64,000 nucleotides of DNA from UBA6109 sp035366835 (GCA_035366835.1 DAOSIS010000017.1:1-64000); one strand, 5' to 3'; counted from the stretch's first letter, positions 16,206 to 25,354 are shown. The notes: a model not told the origin generated them from the letters alone. Translations and numbers: made by a program.

Positions 16206-16868
16206 TTACCGCAGGAATCCGTGCTTCGCCAGAAAATCAATATCCAGATCCTTCCGGGGCCCGGCACCGTCGGGAGTTACCGGCGCGGCGAGAAGCTTTT
16301 CCACGTACTTGGCGAGGATATCCGTCTCGACGTTCAGCGCATCGGCCGGCTTGCGAAATCGAAGGGTCGTCGCTCCGGCTGTTTGCGGAATGATCGTAAC
16401 ATAAAAACGGTCTTTTTCACATCGGTTCACGGTAAGGCTGATGCCGTCGACGGCGACGGACCCCTTTTCGGCGACGTAGCGCATCCATTCAGGGGCGACG
16501 GAGATCCCGAGGACCGTCGAGGCGGACCTGCGCTGCTGATCGACGAGCGTTCCCATGGTGTCCACGTGCCCGAGAACGAGGTGCCCGCCGAGGAGATCGG
16601 ACAGGCGCAGCGATTTTTCCAGGTTCACGGCGGTTCCGGCCGAGGCCTTGCCGAGCGTGGTCCGGCTGAGCGTCTCCGCCGAAACATCGGCCGCGAAGGT
16701 GGAACCGCGGAGGGCCGTCACGGTGAGGCATGCGCCGCTGACGGCGATGCTGTCTCCGGTCTTCACGTCCGTCAGGTCAAGGGCGGTATCGATTTCGAGA
16801 ACGGCGTCGTCGCCCTTTCTGGAGAGGCGGCTGACGGTACCCGTACCCTGGACAATGCCTGTGAACAT
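16206..16868 (-). CDS. ribE: Riboflavin synthase, alpha chain
   Basis: A 220-residue protein with two lumazine-binding repeats. Repeat 1 starts MFTGIVQGTGTV; repeat 2 begins near GGHLVLGHVDTMGTLVD. Each carries the SLTV/CLTV core (GACLTVTAL; GISLTVNRC). It dismutates two lumazines into riboflavin plus the pyrimidine precursor. Only four bases separate it from nrdR, so they are co-transcribed and no gene can fit between them. Confidence 0.96.
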   Translation of the reverse strand: MFTGIVQGTGTVSRLSRKGDDAVLEIDTALDLTDVKTGDSIAVSGACLTVTALRGSTFAADVSAETLSRTTLGKASAGTAVNLEKSLRLSDLLGGHLVLGHVDTMGTLVDQQRRSASTVLGISVAPEWMRYVAEKGSVAVDGISLTVNRCEKDRFYVTIIPQTAGATTLRFRKPADALNVETDILAKYVEKLLAAPVTPDGAGPRKDLDIDFLAKHGFLR

Positions 16869-16872
16869 CGCG

Positions 16873-17388
16873 TTATCCTTCGTCGTCCCCGCGCCCTTCC
16901 TTCGCGGCGGCCCGGGACGGCTTCGGGGGTTGGCCCTTTCCGTTCATCAGGTCCTTGAGCTCTTCCATGAAGTCGCCGACATCGCGGAACTCCCGGTAGA
17001 CCGAGGCGAAGCGGACGTAGGCGACCGCATCGAGTCCGTGCAACTCCTCCATGATCTTCTCGCCGATGACGGTTGTGGAGATTTCCTTCCCCTGCAGGTC
17101 CTGACAGGCCCTCTCGACGTTTTCGACGACCGCCTCGATGCGCTCGACGCTGATTGGCCTCTTCTCGCAGGCCTTCAGGATCCCGGTGCGGATCTTGGAA
17201 CGGTCGAAGGACTCGCGGCGCCCGTCCTTCTTCACCACCATGGGCAGGACTTCTTCCACGAATTCGTAGGTGGTGAAGCGCTTCGAACAGGCAATGCACT
17301 CGCGGCGTCGGCGGATGGCGCTGCCGTCCTTGCTGATGCGCGAGTCGATCACGCGGTTCTCGCCGTTGGCGCAGAAGGGGCATTTCAT
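16873..17388 (-). CDS. nrdR: Transcriptional repressor NrdR
   Basis: A 171-residue protein with an N-terminal zinc ribbon (MKCPFC ... RRRRECIACSKRFTTYE) and an ATP-cone (about residues 50-135). NrdR senses ATP/dATP and represses ribonucleotide reductase genes at NrdR boxes. The ATP-cone is intact. Its ATG overlaps the stop of the dCMP deaminase gene by four bases (ATGA). That makes a coupled pair of two nucleotide-balance genes. The C-terminal 20 residues are basic and low complexity. Confidence 0.95.
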   Translation of the reverse strand: MKCPFCANGENRVIDSRISKDGSAIRRRRECIACSKRFTTYEFVEEVLPMVVKKDGRRESFDRSKIRTGILKACEKRPISVERIEAVVENVERACQDLQGKEISTTVIGEKIMEELHGLDAVAYVRFASVYREFRDVGDFMEELKDLMNGKGQPPKPSRAAAKEGRGDDEG

Positions 17389-17903
17389 AGCGGAGACACT
17401 TCGATTCCCGATTCCTTGAGCATCTCCCGCGCCAGTTCATCGGCGTAGCCCTGCCGGTAGAGGACCTTCCGGATGCCGGAGTTGATGATCATCTTGGCGC
17501 AGATGACGCAAGGGTGATTCGTGCTGTACAGCGTGGCGCCCTTGATGCTGACGCCGTGCAACGCCGCCTGGATGATGGCGTTCTGCTCCGCGTGCAGCCC
17601 GCGGCAGAGTTCGTGCCGCTCGCCGGACGGGACCTGCATCTGCTCCCGCAGGCACCCCACGTCGAGGCAGTGGCGGATGCCGGAGGGGGCGCCGTTGTAG
17701 CCCGTGGCCAGCACGCGGCGGTCCCGGACCAGGACGGCGCCGACGCTTCGCCTCAGGCACGTCGATCGTTTGGCCACGAGCGACACGATGTCCATGAAAT
17801 ACTCGTCCCACCCCGGCCTGCGGGTGGGTGCTTCCGGTACCTTCTTCCCGCCGGCCGCAGCGGATTCCGGGCCGGCTTTCGAGGCGACGGATTTATTTTT
17901 CAC
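17385..17903 (-). CDS. dCMP deaminase (ComEB-type)
   Basis: A 172-residue zinc-dependent cytidine/deoxycytidylate deaminase. Zinc and catalytic residues: HAEQN (His, Glu) and HPCVICAK (two Cys). The first 30 residues are a low-complexity extension. It converts dCMP to dUMP for dTMP synthesis. It overlaps the end of glyA by 11 bases and the start of nrdR by four. GlyA, a one-carbon supplier for thymidylate synthase, lies directly upstream, so the three form a nucleotide-linked block. Confidence 0.92.
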   Translation of the reverse strand: MKNKSVASKAGPESAAAGGKKVPEAPTRRPGWDEYFMDIVSLVAKRSTCLRRSVGAVLVRDRRVLATGYNGAPSGIRHCLDVGCLREQMQVPSGERHELCRGLHAEQNAIIQAALHGVSIKGATLYSTNHPCVICAKMIINSGIRKVLYRQGYADELAREMLKESGIEVSPL

Positions 17904-19149
17904 GGTTCAGCCTCTCGCGGTAGAGCGGGAACTGCTCGCAGAGCCTGCCCACCTGCGCCCGGACGTCCTTGATCTTCGCCTCGTCGTTCATGGAGGCGAG
18001 GGTCTCCGCGATCAGGCCTGCGATCTCCTTCATCTGGGGTTCCTTCATTCCCCGGGTCGTCACCGCCGGCGTGCCGATGCGGATGCCGCTTGTGACCTGC
18101 GGGCCCTTCGTATCGAAGGGGATGCCGTTCTTGTTGACGGTGATGCCCGCGCGGTCGAGCGCGTTCTGGGCGTCGACGCCCGTCACGCCCTTCACGGACA
18201 GGTCGACGAGCATGAGGTGGTTGTCGGTGCCGCCGGACACGAGCCGGAATCCATAGGAGACCATGGCGTCGGCCATGGCCTTGGCGTTCAGGACGATCTG
18301 CTTCTGATAGGCGCGGAATTCCTCGGTTAGGGCTTCCTTGAAGGCCGCGGCCTTGGCGGCGATGATGTGCATGAGCGGTCCACCCTGGCTGCCCGGGAAG
18401 ACGCGGCTGTTGAGGGTCTTCGCGTAAGGCCCCTTGCACATGATGAGCCCGCCGCGGGGGCCGCGCAGCGTCTTGTGGGTGGTGCTGGTCACGTATTCGC
18501 ACAGGGGGATCGGGGAGGGGTGGAGGCCCGTCGCCACGAGGCCGGCGATGTGCGCGATGTCGGCCATGATGACGGCGCCGCAGATGTCGGCGATCCGGCG
18601 GAATGCGTTGAAATCGAGCGTCCGCGGATAGGCGCTCGCCCCGACGACGATCATCTTGGGCTTGTGCTTCTTCACCAGGTCTTCGACTTCATTGAAGTCG
18701 ATCGTCTCCGTCTTCCGGTCCACGCCGTAGGGAACGATCTGATAGAGCTTGCCCGAGAAATTGGCCGGGCTGCCGTGGGAGAGGTGGCCGCCGTGGGCGA
18801 GGTTCATGCCGAGGACGATATCCCCAGGCTGAACCGCCGCGAAATAGACGGCCATGTTCGCCTGCGTCCCCGAATGGGGCTGGACGTTGACGTGGTCGCA
18901 CCCGAAGAGTTTCTTGCAGCGCTCGATGGCCAGGGTCTCGGCGATATCGACGAACTCGCAGCCGCCGTAGTAGCGCTTGCCCGGATATCCCTCCGCGTAC
19001 TTGTTGGTCATGATGCAGCCCTGGGCCTCCAGGACGGCCTCGCTCACGAAGTTCTCCGAGGCGATGAGCTCCAGCCCGCCGGCCTGCCGGGCGGTTTCCT
19101 TTTGAATCGCATCGTACAGCTCCCGATCCGTCTGCTCCAAGATCGACAT
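17893..19149 (-). CDS. glyA: Serine hydroxymethyltransferase
   Basis: A 418-residue PLP enzyme interconverting serine plus tetrahydrofolate with glycine plus methylene-tetrahydrofolate. The PLP lysine lies in TSTTHKTLRGPRGG. Other family motifs are ELIASENFVSEAVLEAQG, YYGGCEFVD and GHLSHGSPANFSG. Full length. It is 94 bases downstream of rpiB and overlaps the dCMP deaminase start. Confidence 0.97.
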   Translation of the reverse strand: MSILEQTDRELYDAIQKETARQAGGLELIASENFVSEAVLEAQGCIMTNKYAEGYPGKRYYGGCEFVDIAETLAIERCKKLFGCDHVNVQPHSGTQANMAVYFAAVQPGDIVLGMNLAHGGHLSHGSPANFSGKLYQIVPYGVDRKTETIDFNEVEDLVKKHKPKMIVVGASAYPRTLDFNAFRRIADICGAVIMADIAHIAGLVATGLHPSPIPLCEYVTSTTHKTLRGPRGGLIMCKGPYAKTLNSRVFPGSQGGPLMHIIAAKAAAFKEALTEEFRAYQKQIVLNAKAMADAMVSYGFRLVSGGTDNHLMLVDLSVKGVTGVDAQNALDRAGITVNKNGIPFDTKGPQVTSGIRIGTPAVTTRGMKEPQMKEIAGLIAETLASMNDEAKIKDVRAQVGRLCEQFPLYRERLNREK

Positions 19150-19243
19150 GATGAATCCTCCTTCTCCCGCGGAGTGATGTCCGCGAGATGCATATCACGA
19201 AAAGAAAGTCTTCGCACGGCGCTTTTTCCCGTGCCGGCCCGCT

Positions 19244-19708
19244 TCAAACGGGCTTCAGCGAGTTCTCGATCGCCGCGATCTTCTCCAGGCGCCGCTGATG
19301 GCGGCCCCCCTCGAAGGGGGTCTGCAGCCAGGTCTCCATTACGGCGGCGGCCGTGTCCGGGCCGGTGCGACGGCCGGCGAGAACCAGGATGTTGGCGTTG
19401 TTGTGCTGCCGGCTCAGCCGGGCGGTTTCCACGTCCATGCACAGGGCGGCGCGCACGCCGGGGAATCGGTTCGCGGCGATGCTCATGCCGATTCCCGAGC
19501 CGCAGACCAGGATGCCCCGGGCAAAAGCGCCCGTGGAGACGCGCCGCGCAACCTCGGCCGCGATATCCGGATAATCGACGGCATCGCAGCTGAAGGCACC
19601 GACGTCATCGACGGAATATCCCAGGCGGGCGAGCACCGGCTTCAGCGCCTCCTTCAGCTCGAAGCCCGCGTGGTCGGCGCCGATCACCAGACGCTTGTCT
19701 TCCGGCAT
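19244..19708 (-). CDS. rpiB: Ribose-5-phosphate isomerase B
   Basis: A 154-residue sugar-phosphate isomerase of the RpiB/LacAB family. Motifs: IGADHAGFELKE at the N-terminus, the active-site Cys in LVCGSGIGMSIAANR, and HNNANILVLAGR. It interconverts ribose 5-phosphate and ribulose 5-phosphate, the latter being a precursor for ribBA downstream. It lies four bases after the fabF stop, in the same transcript. Confidence 0.96.
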   Translation of the reverse strand: MPEDKRLVIGADHAGFELKEALKPVLARLGYSVDDVGAFSCDAVDYPDIAAEVARRVSTGAFARGILVCGSGIGMSIAANRFPGVRAALCMDVETARLSRQHNNANILVLAGRRTGPDTAAAVMETWLQTPFEGGRHQRRLEKIAAIENSLKPV

Positions 19709-19712
19709 GGTT

Positions 19713-20954
19713 TCAACCTCCGTATTTTTTCAGGATCAGGACCGCGTTGACGCCGCCGAAGCCGAACGTATTGGACATGACGGTGCTGACCGCGCGCTTC
19801 CGGGCCGTATTCGGGACGTAGTCCAGATCGCATTCCGGGTCGGGATGGTCGAGGTTGATGGTCGGGGGGATGATGCCGTCCTCGATCGATTTGGCGGCGA
19901 AGATCGCCTCCACCGCGCCGGTCGCGCCCAGGAGATGTCCCGTCATCGACTTGGTGGAAGGAACGGCGAGGGAACGGCTGTGGCTTCCGAACACGGTCTT
20001 GATCGCCTGGGTTTCGTAGAGGTCGTTGAGAGGCGTCGACGTGCCGTGGGCGTTGATGCAGTCGATGTCTTCCGGCCGCATGCCGGCGTCCGCGAGGGCC
20101 GCCTTCATGCAGCGGGCGGCGCCCTCGTGTCCCGGAGGCGGGGCCGCCATATGGAAAGCATCGGCGGTGCTCCCGTAGCCCGCCACCTCGGCATGGATCC
20201 GCGCCCCCCGGTCCAGGGCATGCCGCAGCTCTTCCAGGATCACGACGCCTGCCCCCTCGCTGAGGACGAAACCGTCGCGGTCCCGGTCGAAGGGGCGGCT
20301 GGCCCTTTCGGGATCCCCGTTGCGGACGGACAGGGCGCGCATCTGGTTGAAGCCGCCGACGGCCAGCGCCGTGACGGCGGCATCGGTGCCGCCGGCGAAC
20401 ATGACGTCGGCGTGGCCGTAGCGGATGAGATAGAAGGCGTCGCCGATGGCGCAGGTGCCGGCGGCGCAGGCGGTGACGGGACAGCTGATGGGACCCTTCG
20501 CCCCGAAGCGGATGGATACATGCCCGGCGGCGAGGTTGGCCAGCACGGCCGGGATGGCGAAGACGGACATCTTCTTCGGCCCTCCCGCCAGGAGGGCCTC
20601 CTTCTCCTTGTCGATCGTTTCCAGGCCGCCGATGGCGGAAGCGATGATGACGCCGGTCCGATCGGCCTCCGGCCCGTTGACCGGAAGCGCCGCGTCCGCG
20701 ACGGCCATCTCCGCGGCGGCCAGCGCAAAGATGATGAAATCGTCGTATCGGCGCCGCTCCCTCTTCGTCACGTAGCGGAGGGGGTCGAAGTCCTTGAGCT
20801 CTCCGGCGATCCGCGTGTCAAAAGCGGCCGCATCGAATTTCGTGATGGGCCCGATGCCGGATTGCCCGCTGCACAGCGCCGCCCAGCTCTCCCCGACGGA
20901 GTTGCCGACCGGCGTCACCGCGCCCATTCCCGTCACGACCACTCTTCTGTTCAA
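19713..20954 (-). CDS. fabF: 3-oxoacyl-ACP synthase II (KAS II)
   Basis: A 413-residue condensing enzyme elongating acyl-ACP with malonyl-ACP. The catalytic triad is visible: Cys in PVTACAAGTCAIGDA, His in NAHGTSTPLND and His in MTGHLLGATGAVE. I chose TTG 20954 (MNRRVVVTGMG), eight bases after GGAGG, because KAS II proteins begin just before RVVVTG. The earlier in-frame TTG at 20969 would place the ribosome site inside the coding region. It is 18 bases after acpP. Confidence 0.95.
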   Translation of the reverse strand: MNRRVVVTGMGAVTPVGNSVGESWAALCSGQSGIGPITKFDAAAFDTRIAGELKDFDPLRYVTKRERRRYDDFIIFALAAAEMAVADAALPVNGPEADRTGVIIASAIGGLETIDKEKEALLAGGPKKMSVFAIPAVLANLAAGHVSIRFGAKGPISCPVTACAAGTCAIGDAFYLIRYGHADVMFAGGTDAAVTALAVGGFNQMRALSVRNGDPERASRPFDRDRDGFVLSEGAGVVILEELRHALDRGARIHAEVAGYGSTADAFHMAAPPPGHEGAARCMKAALADAGMRPEDIDCINAHGTSTPLNDLYETQAIKTVFGSHSRSLAVPSTKSMTGHLLGATGAVEAIFAAKSIEDGIIPPTINLDHPDPECDLDYVPNTARKRAVSTVMSNTFGFGGVNAVLILKKYGG

Positions 20955-20972
20955 GAAAAGATCCTCCAAGAC

Positions 20973-21209
20973 TCAGGAGACCCCTTTGCTTTTCAGGAAG
21001 GCGATGACGTCGCCGATGGTGCGGATCTTTCCCAGCTCTTCATCGGAGATCTGCAGGCCGAAGTTCTCCTCCATCTCCATGATGAGTTCGACGAGGTCCA
21101 GGGAGTCTGCGCCGAGGTCCTCGATAAACGCCGCCTCCGGTCTGCATTCTTCCTTCGTGACTTCCAACTGCTCCATGATGATCGATATGACTTTTTCTTC
21201 CAGGGTCAT
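20973..21209 (-). CDS. acpP: Acyl carrier protein
   Basis: A 78-residue acidic protein. The 4'-phosphopantetheine Ser is in DLGADSLDLVEL, the invariant ACP motif. It carries growing acyl chains for fabD, fabG and fabF, which surround it. Start ATG 21209; normal length. Confidence 0.97.
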   Translation of the reverse strand: MTLEEKVISIIMEQLEVTKEECRPEAAFIEDLGADSLDLVELIMEMEENFGLQISDEELGKIRTIGDVIAFLKSKGVS

Positions 21210-21273
21210 AAGGTTGTCCTCCTCGATGAATGTCGATTCTGTCGCGGGCCGCCAGCGCCGACGGCCCGCCGGC

Positions 21274-22017
21274 CTAGATGTAAAGACCGCCGTTCACGCG
21301 CAGGATCTGTCCTGTGATATAGCCTGCCTCTTCCGAGGCTAAGAATGCCACGACACCGGCGACATCTGCCGGGGTTCCGAAGCGGGCGAGCGGAATCGAT
21401 GCCAGCAGGCCCTGGCGCGCCTCGGCGGACACCGATGCCGTCATCTCCGTTTCGACGAATCCCGGAGAAACTGCGTTGATGCAGATGTTCCGGCTTCCCA
21501 GTTCCCTTGCCAGGGATTTCGTGTATCCGATCACGCCGGCTTTCGAGGCGGCGTAGGCCGTCTGCCCGGCGTTCCCCGTCTCCGCGACGACCGACGTGAG
21601 GTTGACGATCCGTCCCCAGCGTTTCTTCATCATCGGCCGGATCACGGCCTGGCAGCAGTGGAAGACGCCGGCGAGGTTCACGTCGATCACCCGGCGCCAT
21701 TCCCCCTCCTTCTGGCGGACGGCGAGGCCGTCCACCGAGAGGCCCGCATTGTTCACGAGGATGTCGATCTCGCCCTCCGTTGCCGCGAGTCCGGCGACGG
21801 CATCCGCCACGGCAATCGCATCGGCGACGTCGAAACGGCAGCAGCTGGCCCGCCCTCCGGCGGCGAGGACCGCCTCCAGGGTTTCCGCGGCGGCCGCCTC
21901 GTTGCGGAGATAGTTGATGTGCACGAAGGCGCCCTGTTCCGCCAGCTTCCGGCAGACCGCGCTGCCGATGCCCCTTCCTCCTCCCGTAACCAGCGCGACT
22001 TTTCCTTCGAGGTTCAT
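21274..22017 (-). CDS. fabG: 3-oxoacyl-ACP reductase
   Basis: A 247-residue short-chain dehydrogenase. NADPH loop TGGGRGIG, NNAG motif, catalytic Ser in NLTSVVAE, and the YxxxK pair in TAYAASKAG are all present. It reduces 3-oxoacyl-ACP in fatty acid elongation. It lies between fabD (7-base gap) and acpP (64-base gap) on the minus strand. SDR proteins can be hard to assign, but this location makes FabG secure. Confidence 0.95.
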   Translation of the reverse strand: MNLEGKVALVTGGGRGIGSAVCRKLAEQGAFVHINYLRNEAAAAETLEAVLAAGGRASCCRFDVADAIAVADAVAGLAATEGEIDILVNNAGLSVDGLAVRQKEGEWRRVIDVNLAGVFHCCQAVIRPMMKKRWGRIVNLTSVVAETGNAGQTAYAASKAGVIGYTKSLARELGSRNICINAVSPGFVETEMTASVSAEARQGLLASIPLARFGTPADVAGVVAFLASEEAGYITGQILRVNGGLYI

Positions 22018-22024
22018 GGCCGGC

Positions 22025-22978
22025 CTACGCTCCGGGGTTTGTCCCCAGCGCCTGCAGGCACCTGCACAGGCTCTGAGAATCTTCGACGTTCAGAAGCCGG
22101 AACCGCGGGTCGATCCGCTTGATCAGCCCGCACAGGGTCTTCTTCGGGCCCAGTTCGATGATCGTATCGACGCCGGCCCCTGCCATATGCGCAACGGTTT
22201 CCTCCCATCGGACCGGAGAGGTGATCTGCCGCGCCAGGAGGTCGGGCGTCGCAGCCCGGGAATGCCTCGCGGAAGGGTCGCAGTTCGGAATCACGGGTGC
22301 CCGGCAGTCCCGGAAGGAGACATGCCGCATGTCTTCCCGCAGCCTTTCGGCCGCATTCTGCAGAAGGCTGGTGTGGCAGGGTACCGAGATCGGCAGCCGG
22401 ACCGTCTTGGCCCGTCCCGACCGCCTGGCCTCTTCCATGAGCCGCTCGACGGCGGCGGCATGCCCCGCCACCACGGTCTGCCCCGGCCCGTTGAAGATCG
22501 CTGGGGAGAGAACCTCTTCCCCGCGACGGACCGTCCGGCACATTTCCTCCACCTCCGTTGACGGCGGCCCGAGGACCGCGGCCATGGCGCCGACCCCCTG
22601 CGGGACGGCGTCGCGGTGGTAGACCGCCCTTTTCTTCACGAGCCGCAGGACATCCGCGAATCCGATGGCGCCCGCCGCATACAGGGCGGCGTATTCCCCG
22701 AGGCTGTGCCCGGCCATGACGACCGCATCGGCCCCGCTCTCTTCCCGGAACAGGCTGTAAACGGCGATGTCCACCGTCAGTACGGCAAGCTGGGTGTGGA
22801 GGGTCTCATCGAGAACCGCCTGCGGGCCGCGCAGACAGAGGCCGGCGATGTCCGTCTCCAGGACGTCCCCCGCCTCGGCGAACAGCGTGCGGACCACGTC
22901 CGAAGATTCGTACAGATCGCCGCCCATCCCAACGGACTGGACGCCCTGCCCGGGAAAGACAAGCCCCATTTTGGCCAT
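22025..22978 (-). CDS. fabD: Malonyl-CoA:ACP transacylase
   Basis: A 317-residue acyltransferase moving malonyl from CoA to ACP. The nucleophilic Ser is in GHSLGEYAAL, the catalytic His in SVPCHTSLL, and the N-terminus reads LVFPGQGVQSVGMG. ATG 22978 (MAKMGLVF) is used; ATG 22969 is also possible. It directly follows rpmF, with 36 bases between. In most related genomes plsX and fabH lie here, and there is no room for them. Confidence 0.96.
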   Translation of the reverse strand: MAKMGLVFPGQGVQSVGMGGDLYESSDVVRTLFAEAGDVLETDIAGLCLRGPQAVLDETLHTQLAVLTVDIAVYSLFREESGADAVVMAGHSLGEYAALYAAGAIGFADVLRLVKKRAVYHRDAVPQGVGAMAAVLGPPSTEVEEMCRTVRRGEEVLSPAIFNGPGQTVVAGHAAAVERLMEEARRSGRAKTVRLPISVPCHTSLLQNAAERLREDMRHVSFRDCRAPVIPNCDPSARHSRAATPDLLARQITSPVRWEETVAHMAGAGVDTIIELGPKKTLCGLIKRIDPRFRLLNVEDSQSLCRCLQALGTNPGA

Positions 22979-23014
22979 GGCCGTGCCCTGAGAGCCCTAC
23001 GCTTTATTGATGCT

Positions 23015-23200
23015 TCAGGAGGTCTTTTCGACGGACACCACTTCGCGGCCTTTGTAAACTCCGCAGTGCGGGCATGCCCGATGGGGCAGCTTCGGTTCGT
23101 TGCACTGGGGGCAGGTGGACAGGTTGGCTGCCTGCAGAAAATCGTGGGAGCGTCTCTTGTTCCGTCTCGTCTTGGAGTGTCTCTTTACTGGGTTTGGCAT
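23015..23200 (-). CDS. rpmF: 50S ribosomal protein L32
   Basis: A 61-residue ribosomal protein: MPNPVKRHSKTRRNKRRSH start and a four-Cys zinc knuckle (CPQC ... CPHC). It is 23 bases after the DUF177 gene, a pairing conserved across bacteria. Confidence 0.97.
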   Translation of the reverse strand: MPNPVKRHSKTRRNKRRSHDFLQAANLSTCPQCNEPKLPHRACPHCGVYKGREVVSVEKTS

Positions 23201-23223
23201 AAAAAATCCCTCTTTCGGGAGCG

Positions 23224-23760
23224 TTAAAGCTTGAGAGTTTTCAATATCGCCATGCGCTCATCCACCGGGGCGGACGCATCGCATGAACAGGCCGCTATGT
23301 TGAGATTGGTTCCGCAGCGCGGGCAAAGGCCCTGGCAGGCCTCGTCGCACAGGACCTTGATCGGAATCTGCAGGATGATCTGCTCGAAGAAGACGGGATC
23401 GAGGTCGATCACCTCTTCGCGGTAAAAGCTGAGTTCGGCGTCCAGCTCGTCCAGCTCGACATCCTCCTCCTCGTCGTCGGCCCGCGTCGTCGCAGGAACG
23501 AAGGTATATCGGAAGTCGTTCTGCAGCGTTGCGCGCGCCGGCTCGAGGCAGCGGCAGCAGTCCATGATGAGCGTCGCGCTCATGGTCCCTTCGAGATAAA
23601 CCGCCTCGCCGACCTTGGTCAGGCGGCAGGTCGCCGAGAAGGACGCCAGCTCCATCGAACCCCGGTCGGCTTCCGGAAGGTTCTCCTGGAACCATGCGTT
23701 GTCCTTCGTGATTTCGACCTGTTTCCCCTCTTCGGGGATGTGAATCAACTGGATCTTCAA
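23224..23760 (-). CDS. DUF177 (YceD-like) protein, 23S rRNA accumulation factor
   Basis: A 178-residue acidic protein of the YceD/DUF177 family, recognised by the LIMDCCRCLEPA block, the long acidic DDEEEDVELDELD stretch and the C-terminal cysteine cluster CDEACQGLCPRCG. The family is linked to 23S rRNA levels and to rpmF co-expression; its mechanism is not settled. ATG 23760 heads the long minus-strand operon. The divergent gltX promoter lies upstream. Confidence 0.9.
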   Translation of the reverse strand: MKIQLIHIPEEGKQVEITKDNAWFQENLPEADRGSMELASFSATCRLTKVGEAVYLEGTMSATLIMDCCRCLEPARATLQNDFRYTFVPATTRADDEEEDVELDELDAELSFYREEVIDLDPVFFEQIILQIPIKVLCDEACQGLCPRCGTNLNIAACSCDASAPVDERMAILKTLKL

Positions 23761-23881
23761 AAACCGTCTCCCCGCGGCCCGCCGGACTTCCCTCCATCAA
23801 GGGACCGCATCGTAATAAAGGGCGAAAGTAAATTATAAAACACCAAGGTTGTCAAGGACATTTTCGACGGCAAGATGCGGC

Positions 23882-23909
23882 TTGACAAAAGTGAGAAGGC
23901 TTCTATAAG
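23882..23909 (+). promoter_or_regulatory. Candidate sigma70 promoter for gltX
   Basis: TTGACA at 23882-23887, a 16-base spacer, and TATAAG at 23904-23909, 38 bases before the gltX start. Both hexamers are near-consensus. A perfect minus-strand TATAAT occurs at 23831-23836, facing the DUF177 gene, but its only good -35 is 12 bases away. Confidence 0.65.
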
Positions 23910-23947
23910 GTTCGCAAATTGCACGAAAAAAGGAAAGACAGGACACG

Positions 23948-25354
23948 ATGACCGCAAACGACAAGATCCGCACGCGTTTCGCCCCCTCTCCGACGGGATT
24001 CCTGCACATCGGGGGGGCGCGAACGGCCCTTTTCAACTGGCTCTTCACACGGCACGCCGGGGGCAAGTTCATCCTCCGGATCGAGGATACGGACCAGGAG
24101 CGCTCGACGGAGGCCGCGACGAAGGCAATCCTCGACGCCATGCAGTGGCTCGGCCTCACCTGGGACGAGGGCCCCTTCTTCCAGGCCGAACGGGTCGAGA
24201 TCCACAGGGCGGCCGTCCGCAGGCTGGTTGAGGAGGGCAAGGCCTACGTCTGCACCTGCTCCGCCGAAGAGATCGAGGCGAAGCGCAAGCACGCCATGGC
24301 GACCGGCGGGAAGCCGAAGTATGACGGAACCTGCCGCGACAAGGGCCTGGCCCGCACGCCGAATTCCGTCGTCCGCTTCCGCTGCCCCCGGACGGGAACG
24401 TCGGCCTGGAACGATCTCGTCAAGGGGCGGATCTCCTTCCAGAACGAGGAGCTGGACGACCTCATCATCGAGCGGGCCGACGGGTACCCCACCTACAATT
24501 TCGCCGTCGTCGTCGACGACGCGGACATGAGGATCAGCCATGTCATCCGCGGCGACGATCACGTGAACAACACCCCCCGCCAGATCCTGCTCTACGAGGC
24601 GCTGGGATTCGCGGTTCCCGAGTTCGGCCACGTGCCGATGATCCTGGGAGTCGACAAGACCCGGCTCAGCAAGCGGCACGGCGCCACGTCCGTCATGGCC
24701 TATAGGGACATGGGCTACCTGCCCGAGGCGCTCGTCAATTATCTCGTCCGCCTCGGCTGGGCGCACGGCGACCAGGAGATCTTCTCGCTTCAGGAGATGA
24801 TCGAGCACTTCTCGCTGGGCGCTGTCGGGAAGTCGGCGGCCGTCTTCAACACCGAAAAGCTGCTCTGGTTGAACCAGCATTATATAAAGGATGCGTCGCC
24901 CTCCCGCCTCGCCGACGAGGTGAGGCCCTTCTGGGAGAAGATGGGTATCGACGCCTCGGACCGCGCCCTTGCCGAAGACGTCGTGCGGGATTTCCAGGGG
25001 CGGTCGAAGACCCTGGTCGAGATGGCCGAAGCGGGCGCCTTCTATTTCACGGACGACGTGAAGTACGATCCCGCCTGCGCAAGCCAGTACCTGACGAAGG
25101 AATCGGCGGAGGACCTGAAGGCCGTCCTGTCTCGACTCGCCGGACTCGACGCCTTCACGAAGGAGACACTGGAGGCCGCCCTGCGCGGAGTCGCCGAAAA
25201 GCAGGGGAAGAAGTTCAAGGCGATCGCCCAGCCGATCCGCGTCGCCCTCACGGGAAGGACCGTCAGCCCCGGCCTCGACGACGTCATGATCACGCTGGGC
25301 AAGGAGCGCACATTGCGCCGGATTCGAAGGGCGATCGATACGGCAGCCGCCTGA
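23948..25354 (+). CDS. gltX: Glutamyl-tRNA synthetase
   Basis: A 468-residue class I synthetase. HIGH-type motif in FLHIGGARTALFNW; KMSKS-type motif as KTRLSKRHGATSV. Normal bacterial length. It charges tRNA-Glu, whose gene follows 84 bases downstream. Because glnS is also present at 51.3 kb, this GluRS is probably discriminating rather than one that also charges tRNA-Gln, although the anticodon-binding residues were not analysed. Confidence 0.97.
   Translation: MTANDKIRTRFAPSPTGFLHIGGARTALFNWLFTRHAGGKFILRIEDTDQERSTEAATKAILDAMQWLGLTWDEGPFFQAERVEIHRAAVRRLVEEGKAYVCTCSAEEIEAKRKHAMATGGKPKYDGTCRDKGLARTPNSVVRFRCPRTGTSAWNDLVKGRISFQNEELDDLIIERADGYPTYNFAVVVDDADMRISHVIRGDDHVNNTPRQILLYEALGFAVPEFGHVPMILGVDKTRLSKRHGATSVMAYRDMGYLPEALVNYLVRLGWAHGDQEIFSLQEMIEHFSLGAVGKSAAVFNTEKLLWLNQHYIKDASPSRLADEVRPFWEKMGIDASDRALAEDVVRDFQGRSKTLVEMAEAGAFYFTDDVKYDPACASQYLTKESAEDLKAVLSRLAGLDAFTKETLEAALRGVAEKQGKKFKAIAQPIRVALTGRTVSPGLDDVMITLGKERTLRRIRRAIDTAAA

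Noticed and set aside
10945..16958. Long plus-strand open frames opposite leuS and ribBA/ribE
   Set aside because: Antisense to genes with complete catalytic motifs; translations are His/Asp/Arg-rich without family pattern.
23831..23870. Minus-strand promoter for the DUF177-rpmF-fab operon
   Set aside because: The -10 is perfect TATAAT but the only good TTGACA is 12 bases away, too close for sigma70.
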